Below are positions 23,784 to 32,457 of a stretch of 64,000 nt of DNA, in pieces (within the stretch, counting starts at the first letter, position 1; each line of letters begins with the position of its first letter). A program made the position numbers and the translations under genes. Where the stretch lies: the NCBI GenBank assembly GCA_964561785.1, contig CAZLRF010000008.1, positions 1-64,000 of the forward strand, written 5' to 3'. Below the pieces are notes generated by a model. The model ran no database searches. It was given only the letters and a program-made list of their open reading frames with translations, and was not told the origin of the DNA. This stretch comes from DATBSL01 sp964561785 (GTDB lineage Bacteria; Acidobacteriota; Vicinamibacteria; Fen-336).

Positions 23784-24644
23784 GTGAGGGCGCGCGGGCT
23801 CCTCGCCGCGCTGCTGCTGTCGGCGGCGGGTGCCGGCTGCGCGAGGGCGGTCAGCTACCTCGACCCCGCGGGCCCGCTCCACGTGCGCCCGCGCGAAAGC
23901 CCCCCGCCGTCGGGGGACGCCCTCCGGGAGCTGCGAGTCGTCACGTTCAACGTCGCCTACGCCCTCGAGATCGACCGCGCGATCGAGGTCCTGCGGGAGA
24001 CGCCCGCCCTGCGGGGAGCGGACGTCCTCGCCCTGCAGGAGATGGACGCGCCGGGCGCCGAGCGCATCGCGCGCGCGCTCGACATGAGCTCGGTGTACTT
24101 CCCGAGCGGCGTCCACCCGAAGTACGAGCGCGACTTCGGCTCCGCGGTCCTGTCGCCCTGGCCGCTCGAGGAGCCGCGCAAGGTGGTCCTTCCCCACGGC
24201 GCCCGGGTGAGCGGCCTGCGGCGCTCCGCCACCTCGGCCGTGGTCGTCCGCGGCGAAGAGCGCATCCGCGTCTACTCGGTCCACCTGCCCTCGCCCCTCG
24301 CCGTCTCGGGCGGCTCGCGCGTGTCGCAGCTGCGGGCCCTCGCCGCCGACGCGGCGTCGCACGACGGGCCGGTCGTCATCGCGGGCGACTTCAACTCGCA
24401 CGGCAAGCTCGAGGAGCTCGCCCGGGCCGGGTTCGCCTGGGTCACGCGCGACGTGGGAGACACCGCCCGCTTCGCGCTCCTCGGGATCCCCCTCGCGGGG
24501 CTCTCGTACGACCACGTCCTCGCCCGGGGGCTCGAGGCCTCGCCGGAGCCGGGATCCGTCGGGGTGGTCGAGGACAACCGCGGGGCGAGCGACCACCGGC
24601 CCGTGTGGGCCGTGCTCGTGCCGGCGGAGGGCGACGCGCGGTGA
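23784..24644 (+). CDS. Exported endonuclease/exonuclease/phosphatase-family protein
   Basis: The 286-residue protein has an N-terminal hydrophobic export signal (GLLAALLLSAAGAGC) that could be a weak lipobox ending at Cys 18. The EEP fold is clear: VVTFNVAYALEIDRAIEVL, ALQEMDAPGAERIA (catalytic Glu), YSVHLPSPL, the metal and base residues VVIAGDFNSHG, and a terminal GASDHRPVWAVL (catalytic His). Family members cleave phosphodiester bonds in DNA, RNA or phosphoinositides and sphingomyelin; an exported form more likely acts on lipids or extracellular nucleic acid. GTG 23784 is chosen because it begins the signal sequence. Confidence 0.85.
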   Translation: MRARGLLAALLLSAAGAGCARAVSYLDPAGPLHVRPRESPPPSGDALRELRVVTFNVAYALEIDRAIEVLRETPALRGADVLALQEMDAPGAERIARALDMSSVYFPSGVHPKYERDFGSAVLSPWPLEEPRKVVLPHGARVSGLRRSATSAVVVRGEERIRVYSVHLPSPLAVSGGSRVSQLRALAADAASHDGPVVIAGDFNSHGKLEELARAGFAWVTRDVGDTARFALLGIPLAGLSYDHVLARGLEASPEPGSVGVVEDNRGASDHRPVWAVLVPAEGDAR

Positions 24645-24709
24645 ACCGAACGTCGCCTTGACGCCGTCGCGCCGGGCGGCGTAGCGTGCGGGACGCCCGG
24701 AGGCACTCG

Positions 24710-27523
24710 ATGCGACACCGCGCCCTGCTCCTCGCCCTCGCCCTCGCCTCGCCCGCCGCCGCCGAGCGACCGCTCCCGCTGCCGGAGCACCCGCGCCCCG
24801 ACTTCGAGAGGGCCGAGTGGGCGAACCTCAACGGCGAGTGGTCCTTCCGCTTCGACGGCCGGAACGACGGCCTGCGGGAGCGCTGGTTCGACACGGCGCC
24901 GTCGGGCTTCCCGCTCCGGATCCTCGTCCCGTTCCCCTGGGGCTCGAGGCTCTCGGGCGTCCCCGACGAGGCCGAGATCGCCTGGTACGCGCGCACGGTC
25001 CGCGTCCCCGAGGCCTGGACGGGCCGGCGCGTCTTCCTCGTGGTCGGGGCGTCGGACTGGAGGACCGACGCCTGGCTCGACGGCTCGCCCCTCGGCGGCC
25101 ACCAGGGCGGCTACACGCCTTTCGAGCTGGAGCTGACGCCCGCGATGCGGCCCGGAACCGAGCAGCGGCTGGTCCTGCGGGTCGACGACGCGGCGCGGGC
25201 GTTCAAGCTCGAGGGCAAGCAGGGCTACGGCAACGCGCGCGGGATCTGGCAGACCGTGTACCTCGAGGCGCGGCCGGCGGTGCACGTCGGCGCCGTCGAG
25301 ATCCACCCGAGCCTCCTCCGCAAGCGGGTCGAGGTGAAGGTCGTGCTCTCCGACCCCGCGCCGGTCGGCGCGAGCGTCGGCGTGCGCGTTGCCACCGGGG
25401 GTCCGTCCGACCCCTCCTTCGCCGAGGGGCGCGAGGCGCTCGAGGCCGGAGTGAGGGAGGCGCGCCTCACGGTGCCGCTCGGCGAGAGCGTGCGCCCCTG
25501 GTCGCTCGAGGACCCGCACCTCTACGACGCGACCGTGACGCTCGCCGCGGCCGGAGGCGAGGACCGGGTGAAGACGTACTTCGGCCTGCGGGACATCGGC
25601 ACCGGGCCGCTCCCCGGGCTCGGTCACCCCTACGTGACGCTCAACGGGAAGCCCGTCTACCTGCAGATGACCCTCGACCAGTCCTGGAATCCCGACGGCT
25701 TCTGGAGCTGGCCGAGCGACGAGGCGGTCCGCGAGGAGATCCTCATCGCCCGGCGCCTCGGCCTCAACGCCATCCGCACCCACGTGAAGGTCGAGGTGCC
25801 GCGCAAGCTCTATTGGGCGGACCGGCTCGGCGTCCTCGTCATGGCCGACGTGCCGAACAGCTGGGGCGAGCCCGACGCCGCCATGCGGGCGGACTGGGAG
25901 ACGGCCCTGCGCGGCATGGTGCGGCGGGACTTCAACCACCCGTCGGTGTTCTCGTGGGTGCTGTTCAACGAGCAGTGGGGCCTCGTGTCGAAGGACCCGG
26001 AGGACCCCGCGAAGCGGGCCGTGCTCCCCGCGACGCTCGACTGGGTGGAGTCCGCGTACGACCTCGCGAGGCGGCTCGACCCCACCCGCCTCGTCGAGGA
26101 CAACTCGCCCTGCTGCGGAGGGGGCCACGTGAAGACCGACCTCAACTCCTGGCACCTGTACCTGCCGGGCTGGAGGTGGAAGGAGGCGCTCGACGAGGCG
26201 GAGGCGAAGACGTTCCCGGGCTCCGAGTGGAACTTCGTGGGCGGGCGGAAGCAGGCAACCCAGCCCATGCTCAACAGCGAGTGCGGGAACGTCTGGGGCT
26301 ACGAGGGCTCCACCGGGGACGTCGACTGGAGCTACGACTACCACGCGATGATGGACGCGTTCCGGAGGCACCCGAAGGTGGCGGGGTGGCTGTACACCGA
26401 GCACCACGACGTGATCAACGAGTGGAACGGCTACGTGCGCGCCGACCGCTCGGCGAAGGACGCGGGGCTCCAGGACCTCGTGCCGGGGATGTCCGTCCGC
26501 GACTGGCACGCGCCGCTCTACGTCGCGGTCGGGGCGTACCCGACGACCGCGGCGAAGCCCGGGGAGACCGTGTCGGTGCCGCTGTGGGCATCGTTCCCCA
26601 CCGACGCGGCCGTGGGGGGCGAGCTCGTGCTGAAGCTCGAGCTCGTGGGCCACGACGACCTCGGCCGCTTCCGCGAGTGGTGGCGGGGCGAGCGGCGCGT
26701 GCCGTTCTCCCCGTGGACCTCGCGGGCGCTCGAGCCGGTCGCGGTGCCGATGCCGGAGCGGCGCGCGCTGGCCGTCCTGCGCGCGCGGCTCGAGGACGCG
26801 TCGGGCCGCGTGCTCCACCGCAACTTCACCGCGTTCGTCGTCGGCGAGGGCGCTTCCTCCCGCGACGAGGCGGTCGTCGCCGACGGGGCCGCGCTGCGCG
26901 TGCTGCGCGTCGCGCCCGCCGCGCGATCGGCCGCACGCTGGAGCGTGCGGGCGTGGGAGGCGATGGACGGGGGCAAGCAGAACGGGGCGGGGCAGGGCTT
27001 CTTCGAGTACCGCCTCGCGTGGCCGAAGGAGCTCCGCGTCGAGGACGTGGCCGGCGCGTCGTTCCTCGCCGAGCTCGGGGCGAAGGAGCTGTTCGGCAAG
27101 GACCGCCCCGAGGGAAGCCACGTGCAGGGGGACTTCATGCGCGGCCGGGGCACGCACGACCCCGGGGCCAACCCGAACGCCTACCCGATGACCGACGGCG
27201 CGCGCCACCCGAGCGCGGTGAGGGTGAGGGTCAACGGCCGCCCGGCCGGCCTCGTCGACCTGCCCGACGATCCCGCCGACCACCGGGGGCTGCTCTCCTG
27301 GCACGCGCAGAAGCGGGACGGGAAGCTGCGGGAGGCGGGCTCCTACGGCGAGCTGGTCTCGGTCGCGGTGCCGACGGAGGCGCTCGGCGCCGCGGCCGCG
27401 GCCGGCGAGGTCGTGATCCGCCTCGAGGTCGACGAGGCTCTGGGCGGAGGGCTCGCCGTCTACGGCGAGCGGACGGGACGCTACCCGCTCGACCCGAGCC
27501 TCGTCCTGACGCTGCGGCGCTGA
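24710..27523 (+). CDS. Secreted glycoside hydrolase family 2 enzyme
   Basis: The 937-residue enzyme has a signal peptide (residues 1-18, ending PAAAE). It then shows the GH2 order: a jelly-roll sugar-binding domain (LNGEWSFRFDGRND, IAWYARTVRVP), an Ig-like domain, and the TIM barrel (residues 310-600) with the acid/base Glu in SWVLFNEQWG and the probable nucleophile Glu in MLNSECGNVWG. The family includes beta-galactosidases, glucuronidases and mannosidases; I cannot choose between them. The C-terminal 300 residues are extra beta-rich domains. ATG 24710 has GGAGG at the right spacing. It is not in an obvious polysaccharide utilisation cluster. Confidence 0.9.
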   Translation: MRHRALLLALALASPAAAERPLPLPEHPRPDFERAEWANLNGEWSFRFDGRNDGLRERWFDTAPSGFPLRILVPFPWGSRLSGVPDEAEIAWYARTVRVPEAWTGRRVFLVVGASDWRTDAWLDGSPLGGHQGGYTPFELELTPAMRPGTEQRLVLRVDDAARAFKLEGKQGYGNARGIWQTVYLEARPAVHVGAVEIHPSLLRKRVEVKVVLSDPAPVGASVGVRVATGGPSDPSFAEGREALEAGVREARLTVPLGESVRPWSLEDPHLYDATVTLAAAGGEDRVKTYFGLRDIGTGPLPGLGHPYVTLNGKPVYLQMTLDQSWNPDGFWSWPSDEAVREEILIARRLGLNAIRTHVKVEVPRKLYWADRLGVLVMADVPNSWGEPDAAMRADWETALRGMVRRDFNHPSVFSWVLFNEQWGLVSKDPEDPAKRAVLPATLDWVESAYDLARRLDPTRLVEDNSPCCGGGHVKTDLNSWHLYLPGWRWKEALDEAEAKTFPGSEWNFVGGRKQATQPMLNSECGNVWGYEGSTGDVDWSYDYHAMMDAFRRHPKVAGWLYTEHHDVINEWNGYVRADRSAKDAGLQDLVPGMSVRDWHAPLYVAVGAYPTTAAKPGETVSVPLWASFPTDAAVGGELVLKLELVGHDDLGRFREWWRGERRVPFSPWTSRALEPVAVPMPERRALAVLRARLEDASGRVLHRNFTAFVVGEGASSRDEAVVADGAALRVLRVAPAARSAARWSVRAWEAMDGGKQNGAGQGFFEYRLAWPKELRVEDVAGASFLAELGAKELFGKDRPEGSHVQGDFMRGRGTHDPGANPNAYPMTDGARHPSAVRVRVNGRPAGLVDLPDDPADHRGLLSWHAQKRDGKLREAGSYGELVSVAVPTEALGAAAAAGEVVIRLEVDEALGGGLAVYGERTGRYPLDPSLVLTLRR

Positions 27524-27540
27524 GGCCGCCTCAGGGCGCA
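27517..27540. terminator. Shared short hairpin at convergent gene ends
   Basis: GCGCTGAGG and CCTCAGGGCGC pair around CCG. The TGA of the GH2 gene (27521-27523) and the TGA of the DUF4136 gene (read as TCA, 27531-27533) lie in opposite arms of the stem. No T-run is present. Confidence 0.35.
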
Positions 27541-28085
27541 GGCGGCGGGTACTTCGCGATCAGCAGTCGCACGGCGGAAGCCGTCTCCGCGTCGATGCGC
27601 TTCTTGTCGATCGACTTGTAGCTCGTCCCCGCGCGCCAGACCGGCTTCTCGTCGGACGCCCGCTGCAGCTCGAGGATCAGGGTCCCCTCGAGGACCTTCG
27701 AGAAGTCGACGCCGGTCGTCAGCTGCCCCGGCCCTCCCGGAAGGTGCGACTCCCCCTGCGTCGGGGTGCCCCTCAGCCCCTCGTGGGCCTTGGCGTAGTA
27801 GCGGACGAACAGGTCGCCCCTGCCCCCGGCGGCGGCCTTCCTTAGCCCCTTCTTCTCGAGCTCGCGCTCCACGTACCAGATGATGCGGGTGTGCATCTGG
27901 GGGTCCTTCGCCGCCGCCGCCGGGTCCTTCCAGCTGTAGGTCGAGAACGCGGAGAAGTCCGCCTCCCGGTCGTACTCGAGCTCGACTTTGGGCAGGACGA
28001 GCGCCTGCGCGACGAGCGGGACGGCCGGGAGTGACAGCGCGAGGGCGAGGGCGAGGGCGGCGGCGAGCGGCGGACGAGCGCGCAT
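27531..28085 (-). CDS. DUF4136 secreted protein
   Basis: The 184-residue protein has a signal peptide (1-26) and a DUF4136 domain: a starting strand KVELEYDREADFSAFSTYSW, a middle region FVRYYAKAHEGL, and TLILELQRASDEKPVWRAGTS followed by charged helices and LLIAKYPPPAP. DUF4136 proteins are envelope proteins of unknown function, common in Gram-negative bacteria. ATG 28085 is preceded by AGGAGG. It lies 17 bases after the CrtZ-like gene on the same strand, so the two are probably co-transcribed. Confidence 0.85.
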   Translation of the reverse strand: MRARPPLAAALALALALSLPAVPLVAQALVLPKVELEYDREADFSAFSTYSWKDPAAAAKDPQMHTRIIWYVERELEKKGLRKAAAGGRGDLFVRYYAKAHEGLRGTPTQGESHLPGGPGQLTTGVDFSKVLEGTLILELQRASDEKPVWRAGTSYKSIDKKRIDAETASAVRLLIAKYPPPAP

Positions 28086-28102
28086 GGCGCCTCCTGGCGG
28101 CG

Positions 28103-28555
28103 CTACGCCGGTCGGGTGGGCGCCGCGGGAAAGTCGGGGGCGTACAGGAAGCCGAACGACACGGCTCCCTCCCGGGTGAGCGTCTTGTGGTGGATGAGGT
28201 GGGCCCGGATCAGGCGGCGGAGGTAGGCGCTTCTCGGCACCCACGAGTGGCGGACGCGGCGGTGGACGAGGACGTCGTGGAAGCCGAAGTAGGCCGCGCC
28301 GTACGCGGTCATCCCGAGCCCCACCGCGAGCAGCAGCGGGTGTCCGTGGGTGCCGAGGTAGATCAGGACGATGGACGGGATCGCGAAGAAGATGCCGAAG
28401 AGGTCGTTGAGCTCGAACCAGGCGCTCTGACGCGGGCGGTGGTGCGACTCGTGGAGAACCCACATCGGCCCGTGCATCAGGTGCTTGTGCATGAGGTAGG
28501 CGGCGCCCTCCATCCCGAGGAACGTGGCGAGGAAGAGCGCGATCCAGGGCAGCAT
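28103..28555 (-). CDS. crtZ: CrtZ-type carotenoid/sterol hydroxylase
   Basis: The 150-residue integral membrane protein carries the di-iron histidine clusters of the fatty-acid hydroxylase superfamily in CrtZ spacing: HKHLMHG, HESHHRP, FHDVLVHRR and HLIHHK. Four hydrophobic segments alternate with them. CrtZ adds 3-hydroxyl groups to beta-carotene rings, but no other carotenoid gene is in the window, so the substrate could be a different polyprenoid. The final LYAPDFPA tail matches bacterial beta-carotene hydroxylases. Confidence 0.85.
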   Translation of the reverse strand: MLPWIALFLATFLGMEGAAYLMHKHLMHGPMWVLHESHHRPRQSAWFELNDLFGIFFAIPSIVLIYLGTHGHPLLLAVGLGMTAYGAAYFGFHDVLVHRRVRHSWVPRSAYLRRLIRAHLIHHKTLTREGAVSFGFLYAPDFPAAPTRPA

Positions 28556-28612
28556 GGGCGGGGGACGGGCGGCCGGCCCGGCGGCGTGCCGGGCCGGCGA
28601 CGCGGCCGTCGG

Positions 28613-28822
28613 CTAGCGCTTCTTGGCGACCTTCTTCTTGGCGGCCTTCTTCGCCGCCTTCTTCTTGCCCTTGGCCGCCTCGGCCTTCGACGTCTTCGCG
28701 AGGTCGGCCCGGTGGGCGCGCTCGTAGGTCTGGATGTCCTTGAACCGGCCGCTCGCGTCGCGAACGGCGTAGAGCTTCTTTCCGGCGGTGCTGCGGTGCG
28801 TCGTCCTGCGGGCCTTGGCCAT
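28613..28822 (-). CDS. Small lysine-rich protein with histone H1-like tail
   Basis: The 69-residue, strongly basic protein has two parts: a short folded-looking head with KLYAVRDASGRFKDIQTYERAH, then a tail of Lys/Ala repeats (KGKKKAAKKAAKKKVAKKR) like bacterial histone H1-type DNA-binding tails. The head motif YAVRDxxGxFKDIQTYxRAH recurs in small bacterial proteins of unknown function. Nucleic-acid binding is inferred from charge alone. ATG 28822 follows GGGAGG by about five bases. Confidence 0.75.
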   Translation of the reverse strand: MAKARRTTHRSTAGKKLYAVRDASGRFKDIQTYERAHRADLAKTSKAEAAKGKKKAAKKAAKKKVAKKR

Positions 28823-28885
28823 CGATCCTCCCGGTAAAGTGGGTCGCTCCGGTGATGATGCGTGAACGCCCGCCCTCGTGCAACC

Positions 28886-30334
28886 TCAGTTGCCGAGGAC
28901 CGTCTTCAGGATCTCGGGGTCCGCCTCCTCCTGGGCGAGGAGCGAGTGGCAGCTCGAGCAGTCCTGCGAGATCGCCCGTCCTTCGGCGGTCTTGAGCTCC
29001 TCGTTGTGGCAGCGGAAGCAGCCGACCTCCGTGCTCATGTCGGGGGTGTGGCCGATGTGGTTCACGTAGGTGCCCCACGTGATGTTCATCCTCGGGAAGA
29101 CGTTCCAGGCCCAGATGTCGCCGAGGGCCTTGCCGGCGGCGGCAACCGCGTCCTTCCTCTCGGCGGCGACCTGGGGGTACGACTCGGCGTAGAACGCCGC
29201 GATCGCCCGGGCGATCCCTTCCCGCGCCGCCTCGTGGCTCGGGTAGTCGGCCTGGAGCGCGCGCAGCCCCTCGCGGCGGATGAAGGGCAGGGAGGGATCG
29301 ATCCGGCGGTCGAGGAGGGCGGCGTCGAGCTCGCGCTCCGGGGCCCGGTAGATGTGGCTCGGCCGGTTGTGGCAGTCGACGCAGTCCATGGTGCGCCACT
29401 CGGCGGCCTTCTGCGCTTCGGGCGAGGAGGCGAGGGGAGAGACGAAGCGCTCCTTCTTCCCGTCCTTCGTCTCGACCTCGACCTCGAAGATCCGCTGCCG
29501 CTTCTCGTCCGAGCGGTACCGCACGACGTGGTCGGGGTCCACGTGCCAGTGGATCCCCTGGCTGCGCCCGGCCATGCGCCCCCCGACCTTGACCACGAGC
29601 ACCGTCTTCGTCTCGGTGTTCGCCTCGTCCTCGGAGAAGTGGGTGTTCACCCGGAAGCGGTCGCCGACGAACTTGTTCGGCCAGTGGCACTGCTCGCACG
29701 TCTCGCGGGCCGGCCGGAGGTTGCGGACGGGGACCTGGATGGGCCGGTCGTACAGGTCGAAGGCGACGGACACGAGCTGCCAGGAGCCGGACAGCTTGCT
29801 CTTCACGAACCAGTCCGCACCCTCGCCGATGTGGCACTCCACGCACTTGACACGGGCGTGGGGCGAGCGCTGGTAGGTCGTGAACTCGGGCTCCATGACC
29901 GAGTGGCAGGCCCTGCCGCAGAACTCGGTCGACTCCATGACCTCGACGCCCTTGTACGTGCCGACGCCGAGGATGAGCGCGTTCACCCCGGTCGCGACGA
30001 GGAACACGAGGGCGGCCTTGCGCGTCGCGGGGTTGTTGAAGTCGAGCACGCCGAACCGGGGCCCCTCCGCCTCCCCGCGGGCCTCCCTCTCTCGCCTCCT
30101 CCTGCGCTCGAAGAACAGGCCCACCGGGATGAGGACGAGGCCGAGGAGGAAGATGCCGGGGAGGATCAGGAACGTGAGGATGCCGAGGTAGGGCCCGCCG
30201 CCGTGCTCGCTGACCGCGTGCATGAAGAACAGGAGGAGGAACAGGAATGCGGCGGCGGTCGTGAGGACGGACCCGGAGAGGCTGATCCAGTTGCTGCTCA
30301 CGGCGGCGAAGAAGCGTTCGAAGGCGTTTCGCAC
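28886..30334 (-). CDS. Membrane hexahaem cytochrome c with NapC/NirT-type domain
   Basis: The 482-residue protein has three membrane helices (about residues 18-38, 50-72 and 105-125) and six CxxCH haem motifs: CGRACH (139), CVECH (164), CEQCH, CVDCH, CFRCH and CSSCH. The first part resembles NapC/NrfH quinol oxidases; the last two motifs extend it. It probably passes electrons from the quinol pool to periplasmic acceptors. GTG 30334 is chosen because no ATG precedes the first charged helix. The divergent gene encodes an ApbE-like protein, and a perfect inverted repeat lies between their promoters. Confidence 0.9.
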   Translation of the reverse strand: MRNAFERFFAAVSSNWISLSGSVLTTAAAFLFLLLFFMHAVSEHGGGPYLGILTFLILPGIFLLGLVLIPVGLFFERRRRREREARGEAEGPRFGVLDFNNPATRKAALVFLVATGVNALILGVGTYKGVEVMESTEFCGRACHSVMEPEFTTYQRSPHARVKCVECHIGEGADWFVKSKLSGSWQLVSVAFDLYDRPIQVPVRNLRPARETCEQCHWPNKFVGDRFRVNTHFSEDEANTETKTVLVVKVGGRMAGRSQGIHWHVDPDHVVRYRSDEKRQRIFEVEVETKDGKKERFVSPLASSPEAQKAAEWRTMDCVDCHNRPSHIYRAPERELDAALLDRRIDPSLPFIRREGLRALQADYPSHEAAREGIARAIAAFYAESYPQVAAERKDAVAAAGKALGDIWAWNVFPRMNITWGTYVNHIGHTPDMSTEVGCFRCHNEELKTAEGRAISQDCSSCHSLLAQEEADPEILKTVLGN

Positions 30335-30367
30335 GATTCTCGGTCTCCCTGCTTTCGGGGCGAACCT

Positions 30368-30404
30368 CCGGAGTCTAGCACCGGCGGACTCGGCTAGACT
30401 CCGG
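30368..30404. promoter_or_regulatory. Perfect 12-bp dyad carrying two divergent -10 boxes
   Basis: CCGGAGTCTAGC (30368-30379) and GCTAGACTCCGG (30393-30404) are exact inverted copies 13 bases apart. Each arm contains TAGACT reading outward, a reasonable -10 box. The rightward one ends six bases before the GTG of the ApbE-like gene, implying a leaderless mRNA. It may be an operator coordinating the cytochrome and ApbE-like genes. Confidence 0.5.
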
Positions 30405-30406
30405 GG

Positions 30407-31231
30407 GTGAGCGGCCTTCCCCTCCTCGCGACCCTCGCCGCGGCGGCCCTCGCCGCGCGCGGGGCTCCCCGGTCCGAGCCGCCGGAGCCCCCGGCGCGCG
30501 CCACCCTCAGCTTCTCCGGGCCCTGGCGCGGCGGCGAGTACACGGTGCGCCTCGTGATGGCGCCCGGCGATCCCGCCGAGAACGAGCGCGTCCGGCGGGC
30601 GATCGAGGGTGAGCTGGCCCTCGCGGACCGGCTCTTCGCACCCGCGGGGGAGCCCGCCGGGGCCCGGGGGGCGGGTCCCAGCGTCGACCCGGCCCGGCTG
30701 GCCCGGGAGCGGGCGGCGCTGGGCGCCCTCCTGGAGCGGGCACGCGCCCTGGCCGGGGGCCTCGTCGAGGTCGTGGCCGATTCCACGGTCGCCGGGGCCT
30801 GGGCGGCCGACCGCGTGGCGGCCGCGCTCGTCGCCCTCGGCCAGCCCGACGTGCTCGTCGAGATCGGCCGCGCGGTGGCGGTGCGGGGCCGGCGCCTCGA
30901 CCGCCAGGGCTGGCGGGTGGCGGTCGCGGCCCCCGAGGCGGGAAAGGTGGCGCTCGTGCTCGCGCTGCGCGACGCGTCGGTGGCCACGGCTTCGACCGGT
31001 GTGCCGGCCGCCGGCGGCCTCGCCGAGGTCAGCGTGGTGGACGCCGACGGGGCCTGGGCCGGCGTTCTCGCCGCGACCCTGCTCACCCTCGGTCCCGAAC
31101 GGGGGCGGATCGAGGCCGTCCGCGCCGGACTCGCCGCCCGCTTCGTCGTCGGCACGGGGGCGGGGTCCTTCGCCGAGTGGTCGACGCCGGCGTTCGAGGC
31201 CTGGGTCTCCGCCGCCTCCGGGCGGCGCTGA
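30407..31231 (+). CDS. Divergent ApbE-like (FAD:protein FMN transferase family) protein
   Basis: The 274-residue product starts with a short hydrophobic segment (PLLATLAAAALAARGA), probably a signal. The rest follows the ApbE sequence plan: GEYTVRLVMA, a helical ERVRRAIEGELALADRLF, GAWAADRVAAALVALG where ApbE has KGYAVD, VLVEIGRAVAVRGRRL where it has the glycine-rich VNIGGDI, then GWRVAVAAPEAG and ASVATAS. Several catalytic landmarks (the KGYxxD lysine and the GGD glycines) are missing. ApbE attaches FMN to redox proteins; this version may bind flavin without transferring it. Its divergent neighbour is a multihaem cytochrome. Confidence 0.6.
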   Translation: MSGLPLLATLAAAALAARGAPRSEPPEPPARATLSFSGPWRGGEYTVRLVMAPGDPAENERVRRAIEGELALADRLFAPAGEPAGARGAGPSVDPARLARERAALGALLERARALAGGLVEVVADSTVAGAWAADRVAAALVALGQPDVLVEIGRAVAVRGRRLDRQGWRVAVAAPEAGKVALVLALRDASVATASTGVPAAGGLAEVSVVDADGAWAGVLAATLLTLGPERGRIEAVRAGLAARFVVGTGAGSFAEWSTPAFEAWVSAASGRR

Positions 31232-31274
31232 AGGAAGCCGGCCGTCTTCGGTTATCCTACGCCCTGACACTCCC

Positions 31275-31721
31275 ATGACCGCCCACCGGCTGCCGCACTG
31301 CGACTTCGACGCCGAGGACCTCCAGACCCGCCTGCGGATCCAGGTGCCCGGGCGCCTCGACGCCATCACCCCCGCCGTCGAGCAGGTGATGGGCGAGGTG
31401 CACGCGATGGAGTGCTCGAAGGGCAAGGAGTTCGAGATCGAGACGGCGCTGCGCGAGGCGCTCGCCAACGCGATCCGCCACGGCTGCGCCCACGACGAGA
31501 CGAAGAGCGTCGAGGTGTGCGTGGCCTGCGAGGACACGAAGGGGATGCTCATCGTCGTGCGCGACCCGGGACCCGGCTTCGACCCCGCCAACATCCCCAG
31601 CCCCACCGTCGGCCAGAACATCTACCGCCACCACGGGCGCGGGATCTACCTCATCAACCAGCTGATGGACGAGGTGTCGTTCGACCGGGGCGGCACCGAG
31701 ATCAGGATGCGCAAGCGCTGA
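31275..31721 (+). CDS. RsbW-like anti-sigma factor / serine kinase (HATPase_c_2)
   Basis: The 148-residue protein is a small GHKL ATPase: N-box ETALREALANAIRHGCAHDE, G1 region VVRDPGPGFDP, and G2-like GRGIYLINQLMDEV. This is the RsbW/SpoIIAB family, which binds a sigma factor and phosphorylates an anti-anti-sigma STAS protein. No STAS or sigma gene is adjacent; a SpoIIE-type phosphatase occurs 17 kb to the right. A -10-like TATCCT lies at 31253-31258, 16 bases before the ATG. Confidence 0.88.
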   Translation: MTAHRLPHCDFDAEDLQTRLRIQVPGRLDAITPAVEQVMGEVHAMECSKGKEFEIETALREALANAIRHGCAHDETKSVEVCVACEDTKGMLIVVRDPGPGFDPANIPSPTVGQNIYRHHGRGIYLINQLMDEVSFDRGGTEIRMRKR

Positions 31722-31749
31722 GGGCCTTCGGGTAGACTCTCGGGCGCCC

Positions 31750-32457
31750 ATGGAGCCCGCCGTCTCGGTCGTCGTCCCCGCCTACAACGAGGCGGAGAAC
31801 CTGCCCGCTCTCCTCGGGGAGCTCGTTCCCGCGCTCGAGTCGACCGCCCGGCCCTTCGAGATCGTGGTGGTCGACGACGGGAGCACCGACGGGACCCGCG
31901 AGGTCCTTGACGCCCTCGCCGCCCGGCACCCCGCCCTGCGCGTCGTCCGCTTCCGCCGGAACGCCGGCCAGTCGGCCGCCTTCCTGGCCGGGTTCGCCGC
32001 GGCGCGCGGCGAGGTGATCGTGACCCTCGACGCCGACCTCCAGAACGACCCGGGCGACGTCCCGGAGCTGCTGCGGCGGCTCGAGGGCCACGACGCCGTG
32101 CTCGGCGTGCGCGTGAAGCGGCGCGACAGCGTCCTGCGCCGCGCGTCCTCTCGCGTGGCGAACGCGGTGCGACGGGCCGTCACCGGGGACGGGCTCGCCG
32201 ACGTGGGCTGCTCGCTCAAGGCCGTCCGGCGCGAGCACGTCCTCGACCTGCCCCGCTTCGACGGGGTCCACCGCTTCTTCGGGACGCTGCTCGTCTGGAA
32301 GGGCCTGCGGGTGGTCGAGGTGCCGGTCGGCCACCGGCCGCGGCGGGCGGGCGTGGCCAAGTACAACCTGCGCAACCGCGCCTTGCGCACCCTCCTCGAC
32401 CTGATGGCGATGCGCTGGCTGCGCTCGCGGAGCGTGCGCTACGAGATCGAGAGATGA
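31750..32457 (+). CDS. Family 2 glycosyltransferase (polyprenyl-phosphate sugar synthase type)
   Basis: The 235-residue GT-A enzyme has VSVVVPAYNEAENLPAL, the nucleotide-sugar aspartates in VVVDDGSTDGT and TLDADLQNDP, and the acceptor region VGCSLKAVRR. It resembles dolichol-phosphate mannose synthase or ArnC/GtrB, which load a sugar onto undecaprenyl phosphate, but lacks the C-terminal membrane helices of ArnC/GtrB. Its stop overlaps the LAB_N gene (ATGA), and an ArnT-like transferase is convergent, so the three look like a lipid-linked sugar modification set. A -10 box TAGACT lies 11 bases before the ATG. Confidence 0.9.
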   Translation: MEPAVSVVVPAYNEAENLPALLGELVPALESTARPFEIVVVDDGSTDGTREVLDALAARHPALRVVRFRRNAGQSAAFLAGFAAARGEVIVTLDADLQNDPGDVPELLRRLEGHDAVLGVRVKRRDSVLRRASSRVANAVRRAVTGDGLADVGCSLKAVRREHVLDLPRFDGVHRFFGTLLVWKGLRVVEVPVGHRPRRAGVAKYNLRNRALRTLLDLMAMRWLRSRSVRYEIER

